A stretch of 64,000 nucleotides of DNA from Heterostelium album PN500 (Eukaryota > Evosea > Eumycetozoa > Acytosteliales > Acytosteliaceae). The notes beneath the pieces are model-generated. The model worked only from the letters and a program-made list of their open reading frames with translations, was not told the origin of the DNA and did not search any database. The DNA is taken from assembly GCF_000004825.1 (NCBI RefSeq), contig NW_008805074.1:558001-622000 (forward strand), in the 5' to 3' direction. Below, in pieces: positions 11,450 through 24,757 of the stretch. Positions within the stretch are counted from its first letter, which is position 1; each line of letters begins with the position of its first letter. Both the position numbers and the translations under genes were made by a program.

Positions 11450-12873
11450 ACACCTATCAAATCATTTATATATTTAAGCGAACCATAAACAAAACTTGTG
11501 TTTTTAGTACATATCATGAATTCATCTTCAAAAGAGTAGTTGGTTGTGTTGTATGAAAAAAAAAATAGTTAAAAAGTTTTCAAAAGTTATTTTATTTTAT
11601 TTTTATGAACATAACATTATCCTAGAAGTAGAATAGATTAAAAAATAAAGAATAGAATAGATAGTAAAAATATCAATTGATTTTATAAGTTGGATCTATA
11701 TAGATTTAAAATTATGAATTGTATGAATATTTCGAATTGCAACACAATCCAGAAGAAGATAGAGCTCTAATCAGGTAAGAAAACATAAAAAAACGGAATT
11801 ATAATTTTGATAATAATAGAAAGAATAATTATAAATGCACGATTTGCCGTATACGGCAGTGAATGGTAACAGACAAGACACCATTAAAATTTGACCAACT
11901 TTAAATAATCATCATCATTTTTTTTTTTTTTTGGTTTTTAATTAAGTGCCGTTGAAAATGTTTGTTTATTGTTGTTGATGTTTTCGGTTGATAGTTAATG
12001 TGTGTTGATATTGGTTCATTCTACTCTGAATCCCGAAGGAATCTGACAAAAAAAAAACTAATTTTTTATTCGTTTTTTTTCATGAACATTTTTAATTTTA
12101 TTCATGGTCAAATATATAGTCTGGGGGTATTCAATCATAATGATATCAACAACAATTTTTGTTATATTTATAATTTAATATTTTTAATTTAAAATTTAAT
12201 TATTTCTCGAATTACTCTCGATTCTCACTGTCGCTCATGCCTATTTAAAGGACGATGTCACATTATTATTATTCGCTCTTCATTAGAAAGAGCCATCAAA
12301 CAAATAAAATAAAGAAATAATAAGTATAATAACTCTATTATTGTAATTTATCAAAAACAAACAAATTTATCTTTTCATTATTATCCTATTTACTTTGTTT
12401 ACACTACTTTTATTAACCAAAATATATTTTTGAAAAAACAATATTATATTTATACAAATATTCAAAAATTATTTATATATTTCATTTCAATTAATTTATT
12501 AATATTATGTTATAATATTTTCGCAATCAAACAATATATCCCAATGAACCATCGAAGTTATCTTCTTTCGGTTTATTTTGGATGTAGTGTTTGTTGTTCG
12601 CATTTTTTTCGCAGTCCGTTTTTAAAATTTCTTTGGAAATTTTAGTATTTTTTTTTTTTTTTTTTTTTTTTTTAGTTTTTTGTCCGATGTGTTGTTGGGA
12701 TAGGATATAAATTAAATTTAATATAAATATTAACAAATTGTTATTTTCCTTTTCGTTTTTCTCTATATATATCTATTTATAGTTTAAACAATATTTGATC
12801 TTTTTCTTTTTTATATAAATAATTATATATTTGTAATTTTTAAATATTTATTAAAATAGATTCTTCACTAAAA
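11450..12873. other. Long AT-rich intergenic region upstream of IMP dehydrogenase
   Basis: No convincing gene; short frames here are AT-rich and lack family resemblance. It holds a perfect 14-bp palindrome at 11845-11858, a small hairpin (GCTCTT/AAGAGC) near 12277, and a long T run near 12650-12674. Confidence 0.5.
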
Positions 12874-14427
12874 ATGGATAATAAACAACAAAAGTTGACT
12901 CATATGCCAGGTGGTAAAGCCTATGACGACTCGATGTTTGAGGATGGTCTCGATATTTTCACATTGTTCAATAAGCAACACGGTTATACCTACGACGACT
13001 TGATCATGTTGCCAGGACACATCAATTTCTCTGCGGACCAGGTCGACTTGAAGTCGCGTCTCACCAAGAATATCAACCTGTCGATTCCACTCGTTTCCTC
13101 GCCAATGGATACCGTCACCGAACACCTGATGGCCATCAACATGGCGTTGCTCGGTGGTATCGGTATCATCCATTACAACAACTCCATCGAAGAGCAAGTC
13201 GCCGAGGTCAAGAAGGTCAAGCGTTTCAAGAACGGTTTCATCACCGATCCACTCGTGCTCTCACCAAAACACCGTTTGTCCGACGTCGACAACATCAAAG
13301 CCAAGTACGGATTCTCTGGTATTCCCATCACCGAGGAAGGACGTATCGGTAGCAAGCTCGTCGGTATCGTCACCAGCCGTGACACTGACTTTATCAAGGA
13401 CCGTTCCACCCTGCTCTCTGAGATCATGACAACCGACTTGATCACCGCACCAGCCAACGCCACTCTCGAGGAGGCAAACAACATCATGAAGAAATGCAAG
13501 AAGGGTAAGCTTCCACTCATCAACGACAAGGGAGAACTCGTTGCTCTCGCTTCGCGTGACGACCTCGTCAAGAATCGTGACTTCCCATGCGCCACCAAGG
13601 ATCATGAGAACAAGCGTCTTTTGGTCGGTGCCGCTTTGGGTACTCGTGATACCGATAAGCAACGTTTGGCCGCTCTCGATGCCGCCGGTGTCGACGTCGT
13701 CGTCATCGACTCTTCACAGGGTGACTCATCGTTCCAAATCGAAATGGTTCGTTGGATCAAGCGTACCTACCCAAGAATCGATGTCATCGGTGGTAACGTC
13801 GTTACCTGTCGTCAATCCGAGTCACTGATTGGTGCCGGTGTCGACGCACTCCGTGTCGGAATGGGTGTCGGATCGATCTGCACCACCCAAGAAGTGATGG
13901 CTTGCGGTCGTCCACAGGCTACCGCCGTTTTCAAGACCGGTCTCTACTCATCGCAGTTTGGTGTGCCCATTATTGCCGACGGTGGAATCCGTACGATCGG
14001 ACACATCATCAAGGCACTCTCACTGGGTGCATCGTCCGTTATGATGGGATCGATGTTGGCCGGTACCGAAGAGGCACCCGGTGACTACTTCTACAAGGAC
14101 GGAATGCGTCTCAAGAAATACAGAGGTATGGGTTCGCTAGAGGCCATGGTCAAGGGTGGCGATCAACGTTACTTCTCCGAGACCGAGAAGATCAAGGTTG
14201 CCCAAGGTGTCTCGGGTAGCGTCGTCGACAAGGGTTCAGTCAAGAAGTTCGTACCCTACTTGGTTCAGGGTATCAAGCACGGTCTCCAAGATCTCGGTTG
14301 TCAATCCATCAATATTTTGCGTCAAGATGTATATAACGGTAAAGTCAGATACGAGGTTAGAAGTACCGCCGCTCAAGTAGAAGGAAGCGTACATTCACTC
14401 CACTCCTACGAAAAACATTTTATTTGA
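12874..14427 (+). CDS. impdh: Inosine-5'-monophosphate dehydrogenase
   Basis: Intronless, 517 residues, normal for eukaryotic IMPDH. It catalyses IMP + NAD+ to XMP + NADH, the committed step of guanine nucleotide synthesis in the cytosol. N-terminal beta/alpha barrel half: [13 protein letters not shown] and [12 protein letters not shown]. Two CBS modules follow, about residues 115-235 ([19 protein letters not shown]). The barrel then resumes with [22 protein letters not shown] and the catalytic loop [10 protein letters not shown], with the nucleophile Cys336. The mobile flap is [10 protein letters not shown]. Third codon positions are strongly C/G, the most biased gene in the window, which suggests high expression. 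The start is the first ATG after an in-frame-free A/T leader. Confidence 0.98.
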   Translation: MDNKQQKLTHMPGGKAYDDSMFEDGLDIFTLFNKQHGYTYDDLIMLPGHINFSADQVDLKSRLTKNINLSIPLVSSPMDTVTEHLMAINMALLGGIGIIHYNNSIEEQVAEVKKVKRFKNGFITDPLVLSPKHRLSDVDNIKAKYGFSGIPITEEGRIGSKLVGIVTSRDTDFIKDRSTLLSEIMTTDLITAPANATLEEANNIMKKCKKGKLPLINDKGELVALASRDDLVKNRDFPCATKDHENKRLLVGAALGTRDTDKQRLAALDAAGVDVVVIDSSQGDSSFQIEMVRWIKRTYPRIDVIGGNVVTCRQSESLIGAGVDALRVGMGVGSICTTQEVMACGRPQATAVFKTGLYSSQFGVPIIADGGIRTIGHIIKALSLGASSVMMGSMLAGTEEAPGDYFYKDGMRLKKYRGMGSLEAMVKGGDQRYFSETEKIKVAQGVSGSVVDKGSVKKFVPYLVQGIKHGLQDLGCQSINILRQDVYNGKVRYEVRSTAAQVEGSVHSLHSYEKHFI

Positions 14428-15344
14428 AAAAATTATTATTAAATTAAAATCAATCACACAAAAGAATCAAATCAAATCGCATATATTTAAATCTTTAAAC
14501 AATCACATAAATTTTAAAATAAAATTAATTAAAATATATAATAATATATAAATATAAATATGAACAATCTATAGATTATTTGGAATTTAAATCTATAATT
14601 ATTGTTGTTGTTTTTTGGGGGTTTGAAAAAAGTTGATGGTTATTTTCTTGATCAATAAAACAATCCTTTTCTTGACGCGGTTTTTTTTCTACTTTTCAAT
14701 GAAAATTGCAAAAGTGTGAGCTGTTTTTTTTTTGATCAGGATTATCCAAAAGTCAGGTTGATTATTATGATTGACAGCCATAAAAAAAGAAAAGAATATT
14801 ATTATCAGTAATTTTTATAATCATATTGTAAAGCAAAATATGATAAATTATTAAAATCTAAAAAAAAAAAAACAAACAAACAAACAAACTTAATTTATTA
14901 TTTATTTATTTATTATTTTCCTAATACCAAGTTATCATAAGTAGTTTAGAAACTAGTTCATTTGAAGTAGCATTATTAGACATTTCATTTTTTAGATTTA
15001 AAGGTAAATTAATTTATCATTTTTTTGTTTAAATTCAATTGTTTGAGGATATATTTGTAATGGCAAAAGCAAAAGGAAAAGCAAAAACAAAACAAAAAAG
15101 TAGTATTATAAAAAATGAAATGAAATTACCATATATATAACAAACATAAACAAGTAATTCGCTTCATTCACTTTTGGATTGAATTTGGGCAATTTGAATG
15201 AAAAGTTCATCAACTTCCATTAATAAACACCAGTTGTTATTAATTAGTTCTTCCGCGCGGATCACCACACACTACACACACAGCCAACCACAAGTTCATA
15301 CATACTACTACCAAGTATTCAAGTTTAGGTACCGAGCTTTATAT

Positions 15345-15345
15345 G

Positions 15346-15403
<58 letters not shown>
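15345..15403. repeat. (TTA)n microsatellite
   Basis: About 19 uninterrupted TAT/TTA units. Translated, it gives a polyTyr frame that is not a gene. Confidence 0.9.
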
Positions 15404-15404
<1 letters not shown>

Positions 15405-17030
15405 TTTGTTGTTTTTTACTAATGACTTGTTTGTTACTGGTTAGAGCAGCATATTAAGAACAATAATAATAATAATAAGTACTACTTATTAGTAACACCC
15501 GTAGAGTATACTCTTGTTTTTGATATTCACCACATTGAACAACAACAACGCAACACACCACACTACCACTACCACTACCACCACCACTCTTTAATGATCA
15601 TACTTACTAAATTGAACAATAGAACTAGAACATAAATATTTGTATAATAGCATAATTATATTTTTTATATGTTAAATTATAATTATATTATATTACCCAT
15701 ACAAATTAATAAAACAACGATCTGTATATCTATCTATATTTAAACATATAAATATATATATATATATATATTTAAGTGTATTGGTGTATACATATTCCAA
15801 CACCATGGTGGTAAAATTTATTGTTTAGAGTTAGTTGTTTGTTGATTATTTTGTGTTTTAATAATAGAGACCAATTTTTAAAACAACAAACAATAATATA
15901 TAATAATAATAATAAATAATAATATGGTGTAGTAGTAACATCAACCAGTTGAGTTTAAACTCAACATCATTATAATCTACACCATCTCTTAACTATTCAA
16001 CTACAAACATCAACATCAATATCAACATTGATAAATCCAATATATCAATCAATATATCAACAATCAATAATATTAATTCAAACAAAATTGTTTTAAAAAC
16101 AAAACAAAGCAAATCACAAAAACAAATAAATCAAATATGATAAACAAATTTGAATATTTTTATCAATTATTATAATAATATTTAAAAATAAAATAAAATA
16201 AATAAAATATTTTAAAAGCAATGATAATATAATTAGATAGATTTAATAAAATAAATAATTAAAAATAAACAAAATAAATAGTCAACAATAATAATATAAA
16301 ATTATTTACTAAATATTTTTAATATAAAATAATAATATACATAGTATACCAACATAAATAATAGTTCTGAACTATTAAAACAATCGAGATTGTAAGAGAG
16401 ACAGAGAGAGAGAGATCATCTACATCATCATCATCATTATAACAAACTTATTGTTTTTTTTTTTTGAATTGGTTTTTCATATTAAAAACAAGATAATTTT
16501 AAAGAATATTGATTGCTTTATATATCTTTGTATGATTGATTTATTTATCATAACAAATGAATGACATTCTTTTTTTTGGACCTTTTATAATTTAGAAGCA
16601 AAAATCAAAAAAATTTTAAATCCAAACAAAACACACAAGCAAACCAAATTTGTTTTTTTTTTTGTTTTTTCATGAATATTATTTTATTATCACACAATTT
16701 CTAACTCAAATTTTAAAAACCAGCTAAGTTGTCTAGTACTAAAACACAGATAATCACAATACAGCAACAGTCGGTTGTACCATTACTTTACAACTTTTAA
16801 TAAGATCTAGTCATCGATTTTTAAAAGTATCATAGAAACAATAGTGAAAAATAGTGAATAATAGATAGAATAGAATAGATAACAGAGAAATAGAGAACAG
16901 AGAAATAGAAGAAGAAGTGTACTACTTGATTAGATTGTTGATTTGAACTTCTTAGGCTTAGATTAGATTTATAGATACAAAATAGAGAGAAAAGAGAAGA
17001 GAATACAAATTGTGTAGTTGAAGAAACTGT

Positions 17031-17053
17031 GAGAGAGAGAGAGAGAGAGAGAG
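17031..17053. repeat. (GA)11 microsatellite
   Basis: Uninterrupted GA dinucleotide run about 165 bp before the kinase start codon, probably in its 5' leader. Confidence 0.9.
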
Positions 17054-17217
17054 TAGTAGTAATACACTTTTTGTTGGAAAAGTAGTAGAGGTAGATCCTT
17101 CCTTCCTTCTTTCTTTTTTTTTTTTTTTTACAATATTCCCTGACATCTTTTTGTTTGGGAAGTGTGTGTAACATTCGCGATTGATATCGTATCACCTAAG
17201 AAGAAGAAAAAAAAAAA

Positions 17218-20200
17218 ATGGATATAAATAATAACGATATGAATACGAAGGTAGAGTCTGAACAACAACAGCAGCAACAACAACAACAGTCATCACCAAC
17301 ACAACAATCACAACAAGCAGCAGCGGCATCGGCAGCAGCACCATCTCTGATGAGAAGACGTTCAGCAAGCGATGTATGTCCAACAACAGATACAAAGCGT
17401 CCATTCCGATTCTATTGGGCAAGTGATGATCATATGTATTGGACATTACTTTTAGATCAAACAAATACAGGTAACTAAATAGCTATAACTTTGAGCTATA
17501 TATATATATTTACTTAATTAATATGTACTAACAACAACAAAACATCAACAATTGATATTATTATATAGTTCGAGATATAGCAGAGGGATTAAAATCAAAA
17601 GTACCATCGGGTCATAATATCTATCTTTACAAGAGAACCAAAGGCAAGTTTGGACGAACTAAAGATCGAAGACTGTCGAATGAAGACAAGATATGGGAGA
17701 TTGTTGATAAGCGACGTGAGAACAACAAGTCGGACCCGACCTTTGTTGTAAAGAAGAAAAAAGCATCGTCACTGAATTTGGCGGTTGCCAAAGCTGCCAA
17801 ACAACAGCAACAGCAACAACAGCAGCACAGCTCAAACAACAGCAGTAACGAACAGCAATCCGACGGAAGTGGTTCACCTCTAAGTTACTCTGGTGAAATA
17901 TTAAATACATCTATCAATTCTTCAATTTCTTCTTCATCAACAACTACAACAACTACTACAGCTACAAACAGTAGTAGTAATATTCATAGTAATAGTAATA
18001 ATAATAATAATGGGTTGGATAGAATATCGATATCTACACCACCAAATACAACACCACCTCCACTTCCATTCTTGAATACATCGCCACTACAACAACGACG
18101 TGGACACGAACAACAACAACAACAACAACAACACCAAGGATTGAAGAGTACGATGGAGTTGAATCCACCTTCGTCATCTTCATCGACCTCTTCTTATTCT
18201 TCAACAACGACACCCGATGAGGAAATGAGCAATCATCTACAACAACAGCTACACCTCCAATCGTCAACAAAACATTCGTCGCTCAAAAAGCAGCTGACCA
18301 TAAAGACTCCAGCGCCCAAATCAATCAAAGAAATATTTATGACATCAAGTCCAACCACTCCACCAACTACCAACGGAAATAGTAGTTCTAATTTAATTTC
18401 ACAACAACAGCAATCACCTAATAAGTTAAAGAATGGATCGGTATTACCACCGATCTCACCCACACCAACAAGCAACAACAATAGCATTGTTGGTATCAGT
18501 ATAACCAACAGCAGTAGTAATAGTAGTAATTCATTATTGTCAGCTGCAGTCATTAACAATAGTAATAATAATAATAATAATAACAATGGAATGAATGGTA
18601 ATAATAGTTTAAGTGGAAGTGGAGGAATGGGTAGACCGGCAAGTCCGTCCCCCTTTGCCAAGAAAGGATCGCTCGCCGACTCGAGCAAGAGAAACAGCAA
18701 TCGATTGTCGATGCAACAGGACAACTCAAAGGATGTGATGAGACTGATGCGATTCTACTTTGGAGAGTTCAACGCCATTGGTGGACTGTCGAATAATATC
18801 GATGGTGGCGGTCGTTTCTTCACGCTGGCGCTCGTCAAGGAGACAACGGCGCGTGACGTCGGAATCTCTGTGGAGCAAAAACTCCAGTTGCCACCCAACT
18901 CGATCTCGGTGTTCCTGGTGTTGCCGGTGCAGTCGAATGGCAGTAAAATCGAAAGAATGCTCGGTGAGGACGAGCTGATCATCGACGTCAAAGACACATG
19001 GGAAGATCCCTCACAGACGTTCTTCACGGTGAAGGAGACCTATCAGAAACCGCTGAACAAGCGTCTCTCCAAGCAGATCGCAGACAGCTCACAACAACAC
19101 AATGTTATTCCCAGTGAATGGCGTCGTAGTACCGACGCTATCAGCTTGCGATCTCCCTCGGACGACAGCTGGAAGCGTCGCTCCATTCCGATCTTCCTGC
19201 AGGTGTTGCCGAGCTCGCCACACTCCAAGTCACAACTGGCCAACCAGCAGGGTGGCGGTGTTGGACCGTCGCCACTCTCCACAGAGTTCAACGACTACAG
19301 CAATGGCGACCACGACAAGTACGACGACAGCGACGACGATGACTCCTCCGAGTTGGACGTCTCCGAACTAATGGGATGGGCACATCTCATCCCCACACAG
19401 GATCTCGAGTATATCAAACGAATCGGTTCTGGAACCTACTCAAAAGTCTACAAAGGTCGTTATCTTGACAAGTACGTGGCGATCAAGACACTCCGTGGCA
19501 ACATGACACCCGAGCAGATACAGGGATTCCGTAAGGAATGCGACATTCTCAGCACAATAAAGTCACCGCATCTCATTTCATTCTATGGATCGTGCATTGA
19601 AGACAGTCAGCTCTCGATGGTCGTCGAATACTGCAGTCGTGGCACGCTACACAAAGTGCTGAATACCAGCTTTGATTTCGAGTGGGACAAGTGGATTCGC
19701 TGGATGATTCAGGTCGTCGAGGGAGTACACTACCTGCACATGATGAATCCGCCAATGGTTCATCGTGATCTGAAGACACTGAACATCCTGCTGTCGTCCG
19801 ACTACAACGCCAAGCTCTGCGACTTTGGATTGACGCGAACCATGACCATGACCAACGTCAGCACTCTCGGAATGCTGCGTGGCACCATGGCATACACAGC
19901 GCCAGAGATCTACGACGGAATGCTCTTCAACACACGCTCCGATGTCTACTCGCTCGGTGTCATCATGTGGGAGTTGGCGCAGCGTTGCATCACCGGCAAC
20001 TATCAACGTCCGTTCCACGACTATCCGATATCGATGGACATTCAGATCATCATCATGACCTCAAAGAACAAGGTGCGACCCAAACTCATCGAGTCTTGTC
20101 CCGAGCCAATCAAATCGCTTATCAGCCAGTGCTGGGACCAGGATCCAACCGTGCGACCCAACACCTCGCAAATCCTTGCCGAACTTCACACCATCAAGAA

Positions 20201-21008
20201 ACATTACGAAGAGAATCGCGACGAATGGGAGTTGATCAGAACGAAAACATCTAAACCACTGGCATCCACCACCAGTCCAACAAGTACAGCCACCAAAGTC
20301 ATTACAACAACACCTTCAGCAACAGCAACATCAACAACAACAACAACACAACAACAACAACAACAATCAACAACCACATCTACAGATCAACAGCAACAAA
20401 TATCACCACCATCTTTAGAACAATCAAATAATAATAATAATAATAATAACAATAATATAGATAATAATAGTAGTATTAATAATAATGAAATTTTAAAAGT
20501 AGATAATAGTAATTGTAATAATATTAATTGTAATAATAATGCTTTGGATAATAATAGTAATAATAGTATAGAATCAAAAGAAAATTTTGTAAATCAAACA
20601 CCTACACAAACACCTACACAAACACCTACACCTTTAAACACAACAACACCAACACCACCACCAACAACAACAAATAACTATGTAGAAAATAACTGTATAG
20701 ATAATAATAGTTTTCACAATGAAGCAATTGCTCCATTGAATGTATCTACGTCAATAGTCTGTAAAGTCATTGATGAGAATAATTATAATAATGATGTAAA
20801 GAATCAATCACCAATACAAATACAATCACAACAAGAACAACAACAACAACAGGAAACTCAGTCAAATGAATCTTCACCACAAGAACAATCACAACCATTG
20901 GAGACAACATCAACAACAACACAACAACCAACTTTGAATTCATTGTCACAGATAGATGTTGTCATCAGCAGTGCCAACGTAGATCAACAGACTTTATCAT
21001 CGAGTTGA
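17218..21008 (+). CDS. TKL-family protein kinase with ubiquitin-like (RA/RBD-type) modules
   Basis: Two exons: 17218-17470 and 17569-21008, 1,230 residues (codon G|TT split by a GTAACT intron). Architecture: polyQ/polyA start; a first ubiquitin-fold-like segment about residues 60-140 ([34 protein letters not shown]); long Q/S/N/T-rich linker; a second such segment about 475-575 resembling Ras-association domains ([31 protein letters not shown]); kinase domain about 695-965; Q/N/T-rich tail. Catalytic signatures are complete: [26 protein letters not shown], and [15 protein letters not shown], typical of tyrosine-kinase-like kinases. It probably couples a small GTPase signal to Ser/Thr phosphorylation in the cytosol. 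The specific orthologue is not clear to me. Confidence 0.88.
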
Positions 21009-21869
21009 GCGCACAGGACCTTTCCTTTTTAAAAGTTAGTTAGTTTACAATCCGAAAAAAACCAAAAAAAAAAAAAAAAATTAACAACCAGTAATAATAA
21101 TAAAACAATAATATTAAAACTAAAACAAAACAATCAAAACAATTTAATTTATTATAATATATAATATATCTAACAAAACAAAATAAACAAATTAATCACA
21201 AAAAAAAAATTAAAAAAAAAAAAAAGAAGAAAAAAAAAATAACAAAAATTACATGTTGTAATGTAATTAATATGAATAATATTTTTCATTGCAATGTATA
21301 ATACATTCGACAATTGTTTATTTATTCGATATTTTTTTTAAGATCATTTCTCGATATTATATAGATATTATAAAATGTTGTTTCCGAACCGAAAGTAAGA
21401 AGATTTGAAACAATCTAAAAATGAATCAAAAATAAATAAAAAAAAGAAAATTAGTTTTCTCGACCAAATAGTTGAGGTCATATGATATAATCTTTGACCT
21501 GGGTCAGTTGAAAAGTCATTCCAAATGCCATATCCCAAAGATATCATGATATTCATTAAAATTTATTCTATCACCCCCATCAACCCCACAATGTTTCAAA
21601 AATAAGGTGTCTTTTGGATTTTATACCACCAATTAAATTGTATTGTTACTCCCCACTATTTCACTCAATGATTTAAATTACAACTCTTACTCTTTTTATC
21701 ATAGTAGTAGTTAGTACTAGCAATAATCATTCATCATCATCATCATTAATCATCATTAATTATTATTTCTTATCACTACATTTTATTTATATATATATAT
21801 ATCATTACATTTATTTATAAATATTATATTTATAGAAATTGGTTAATACTAATCTTAAAAAAACTTAAT
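21009..21869. other. Intergenic region
   Basis: No gene seen. A-rich homopolymers at 21065-21240 probably mark the kinase 3' UTR; CATCAT repeats near 21730 precede the next gene. Confidence 0.45.
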
Positions 21870-23810
21870 ATGATTGTTATTGAAGATGATATCAGTAGTA
21901 TTGATCAAGGAAATGAAGAGTTAGAGAGTGATCATGATCATCCTCATCATCATCAACATCACAAACAAGATCAAGTTATATTAGTATCAAGTCAAGACGA
22001 CCACAATGATGAAACTCTACGTATTATACAATCAGAGAGTACAGATCATACACAATCATTCCAAAACAATAATGATTTGGAGATGGAGGAGTTGGATCTC
22101 AAGGAGAACGGTGATGTCGATGGTGCTAATCAGCGATCGTCAAATTCTTCGTTTTTCATTGTAAAGATATTCAACTCTATAGAGAAAGAAGTTAAATATA
22201 CAGTACATCTTGCAGTTGGTTTTCTATTTATTTTCTTTGGATGTATGTATCAATCTATTTTCCACAATAACTTATTTATTCTAATTTCTTTTCGTTCGTT
22301 CGATTTGATTTATAGTTTCACCAACTCAAAATCTAATGAGTGTAATTCATCCAAAGGATGGAACGATTGGACTCGGACTGGTATATTTCTTCTTTGCAAT
22401 CGGATGTTTTATATCACCTGTTTTTTGTAAAAAAGTTGGATTAGTGTAGAGTATCAATTTATTTAAACTTGTTATTTAGGTTGATCTTTTAGTTATTAAT
22501 ATTATTTCAATATCATCATCATCATCATTTCAAAAGTAAATCATTGTTTATAGCTGGATTTTTCTATTCTGTTTTTTGTTATTGCAGTATTCCTAAAATC
22601 TCTTTTTTATATTTTCCAGCATCGATTTTAGTTGGAACTGCTGCCTCTATATTATGGACAAGTCAACCTGTAAGAAAAGAAAAGAATAGAAATGAAAACA
22701 AAACAAACAAATGTCAAACATCTTTTTCTAATTATTTTATTATTGTCAATCTTAAAGGCTTATATTAGTAGAGCAGCAAAGAATGAAAAAGAACTTGGAA
22801 AATATTCATCGATTGTAAGTGTTTTTTTTTTTTGGAAATGTAATAATTAATTGTTATTAATAATAACTGTGACTTATTAATGAAATTCCTCTTTATATAT
22901 TTCCAGTTTAATAGTATTTATACATGTGGTGGTATTTCAGGTAATGGAATGTCTGGTATCTTAAATAGTAGTGGTGTTCCCATTACCGTTGTGCTGGTTA
23001 TTTTCGGATCGGTTGCATTACTCGGTGTAATTTTAGTTGGATTGGTTCGAAATATACCCTCAAAAGTAAAAGAACCAGTACTAAGTATCAAAGTAACTCT
23101 TATCAATGTATTCTCTTGTTTCAAAGACAGACCAATTCAAATTCTATTTCCACTTTTAATTTTACAAGGTTTAACGTAAGTAACAACTAAGTAATAATAT
23201 ATTTCAAACTAAACAAAACTAAACTAATGAATAAAATTCCAATAATAATAAATATAGTCAAGGATATTTCTTTAGTGTCATTCCGAAATTAGTTGGATTG
23301 GAACAAACTGGATTTGTTATGGTGATGTTTGGTGTTGCTTCGGTGGTTGGTTCCTCGATTTGGGGAGTGGTACACGATCGTCTCGGTAAGAAAATACTGG
23401 TTGTCGCAATGTTGTTAATTCTGCCAGCGTCGTTGCTGTTCTGTGCACTCGGTAACTACTCGCAGCGTGTATTCCTCTTCTACGCTGCATCGACGTTGAA
23501 CGGTGCGTTCGATTCACTTCAGAACATCTATATCTTTGCCATAATCGCAACGATCTATCCAACCGATAACATCTCAGAGTACTCAGTTACACGTTTCCTC
23601 CAATCTCTGTGCACAGCGGTCTCCTTCTTTACATTCGGTCATCTCACACTCTATGTAATCATACCGATTCTCATGACGGTCTTGTTAGTCTCAACGTTTA
23701 CACAATTCTATCTAATTTCACAACACAACTCCAACAAATTTAAAACAATCAAAAATAACAACAACATCGACAACAACGACAACAACATTGAAACATCAAT
23801 ACATCCCTAA
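21870..23810 (+). CDS. UNC-93-like multi-pass membrane protein (MFS fold)
   Basis: Exons read with confidence: 21870-22242, 22316 to about 22440, an exon ending at 22669, 22758-22814, 22907-23175, 23258-23810. The acidic, His-rich N-terminus (about 90 residues) is cytosolic-looking; then repeated hydrophobic segments begin: VHLAVGFLFIFFG joined to FSPTQNLMSV, IGLGLVYFFFAIGCFISPVF, FPASILVGTAASILWTSQ joined to AYISRAAK, VPITVVLVIFGSVALLGVIL, and VVGSSIWGVVHDRLGKK. The order (FGFxxxQN, GLVYFFFA, GxxASILWTSQ+AYIS) is that of UNC-93/DUF895 proteins, relatives of MFS transporters that regulate channels or receptors in animals. The 3' end of exon 2 and start of exon 3 (22430-22555) are uncertain: several splice choices fit and a (CAT)n tract intervenes. 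Confidence 0.8.
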
Positions 23811-24757
23811 ATCATACTCTAAACTAAAAATAAAAGATTAATAAATTAAAATTGTTTATTACTCTACGAGTTGATAAAGATTGACTATTGGTATCGGAGG
23901 AGTTCAATAAGATAGTCATAAACACCCAAAAAAGTACTCCGGATACCATCTAGGAATATTCGTGATTTTATCTAAAATGATGTTGCCATATGGGCTGTCA
24001 AATGCACCAACTTGTTTCGAAATCTGTACAGAATTTTTCGAAATGTTTAAACTACAAAATCAAGCCTAATCATTTACCTCGCTCTTCGCTTAACAAACAA
24101 ACTAACTAACTAGCTAACATATCTAATAGAATATAGTATAAATATATAAATAACAAACTTAGATTTTACTTTTCTGACAACAACAGATGAGATGACTGAC
24201 AAGACTGACTGCCGATTATAAAATCAATCTAATCAATCAATCTCTGATTATAATTATTAAAACAAAAGTAAGATTAATTTTCCAATTAAAGAATTCTTAG
24301 TGATCTGAGAGTTAGGTAGGTCCTTACTTACTTTTTACAATGCATAACAAATCAAAAACTTTCAAAAAAAAATATGAAAAATCATTTTTAATTTTATTAA
24401 TTATTTAATAATTTTTTTGAGTGCCAACAATTCCTTGCAAATATTAACCCCAGAATTAAAATAATATTAACAAGCAACAACTTACATTTTGACACACATT
24501 TTGAACAACACACAACCTAACAAACAACCAACCAACTAACAACTAAGAAAAAAAAAATACAAATAACAATAAAAATATAAGTCTCAAAAAAAATTTAACA
24601 TATTTTATTCAATATTTTCTTTTCATAGAAATCTTTAGATTTGAATAGAAACTCGATAGATAGATTAAATAGATTATATATATAGAATATAGAATTGTTT
24701 TTATATTACTAAATTAGTGTGTGCGTGTGTTCATATAGAAGGTGGGTGTGTTAATAA
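23811..24757. other. Intergenic region with a structured-looking segment
   Basis: No protein gene seen. A short segment at 23883-23947 has two interleaved complementary pairs (see findings). The remainder is AT-rich and holds the promoter of the EPG5 gene. Confidence 0.45.

Larger units (their letters stand above)
14428..17217. other. 2.8-kb intergenic region
   Basis: No gene recognised on either strand. It is rich in simple repeats: a (TTA)n tract at 15345-15403, TA repeats near 15752, TAA-rich DNA near 15900, and (GA)11 at 17031-17053. Long 5' regions like this are common before dictyostelid signalling genes and probably hold the kinase promoter and leader. Confidence 0.45.

Noticed and set aside
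12200-12310. Possible small structured RNA (hairpin GCTCTT/AAGAGC)
   Set aside because: The stem is only six base pairs and I see no known ncRNA promoter element or conserved RNA motif.
11998-12736. Short plus and minus ORFs before IMP dehydrogenase
   Set aside because: AT-rich, hydrophobic by composition, no motifs and no splice partners.
13173-13662. Long minus-strand ORFs opposite IMP dehydrogenase
   Set aside because: Antisense shadows of a codon-biased gene; no independent signals.
15198-15422. ORF ending in a long polyTyr run
   Set aside because: Produced by the (TTA)n microsatellite; no ATG context or family resemblance.
16830-17195. Minus-strand Ser/Leu-rich frames upstream of the kinase
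   Set aside because: They come from GA/TC simple repeats in the presumed 5' leader of the kinase gene.
21368-21556. 62-residue minus-strand frame downstream of the kinase
   Set aside because: No conserved features; lies in the AT-rich 3' region.
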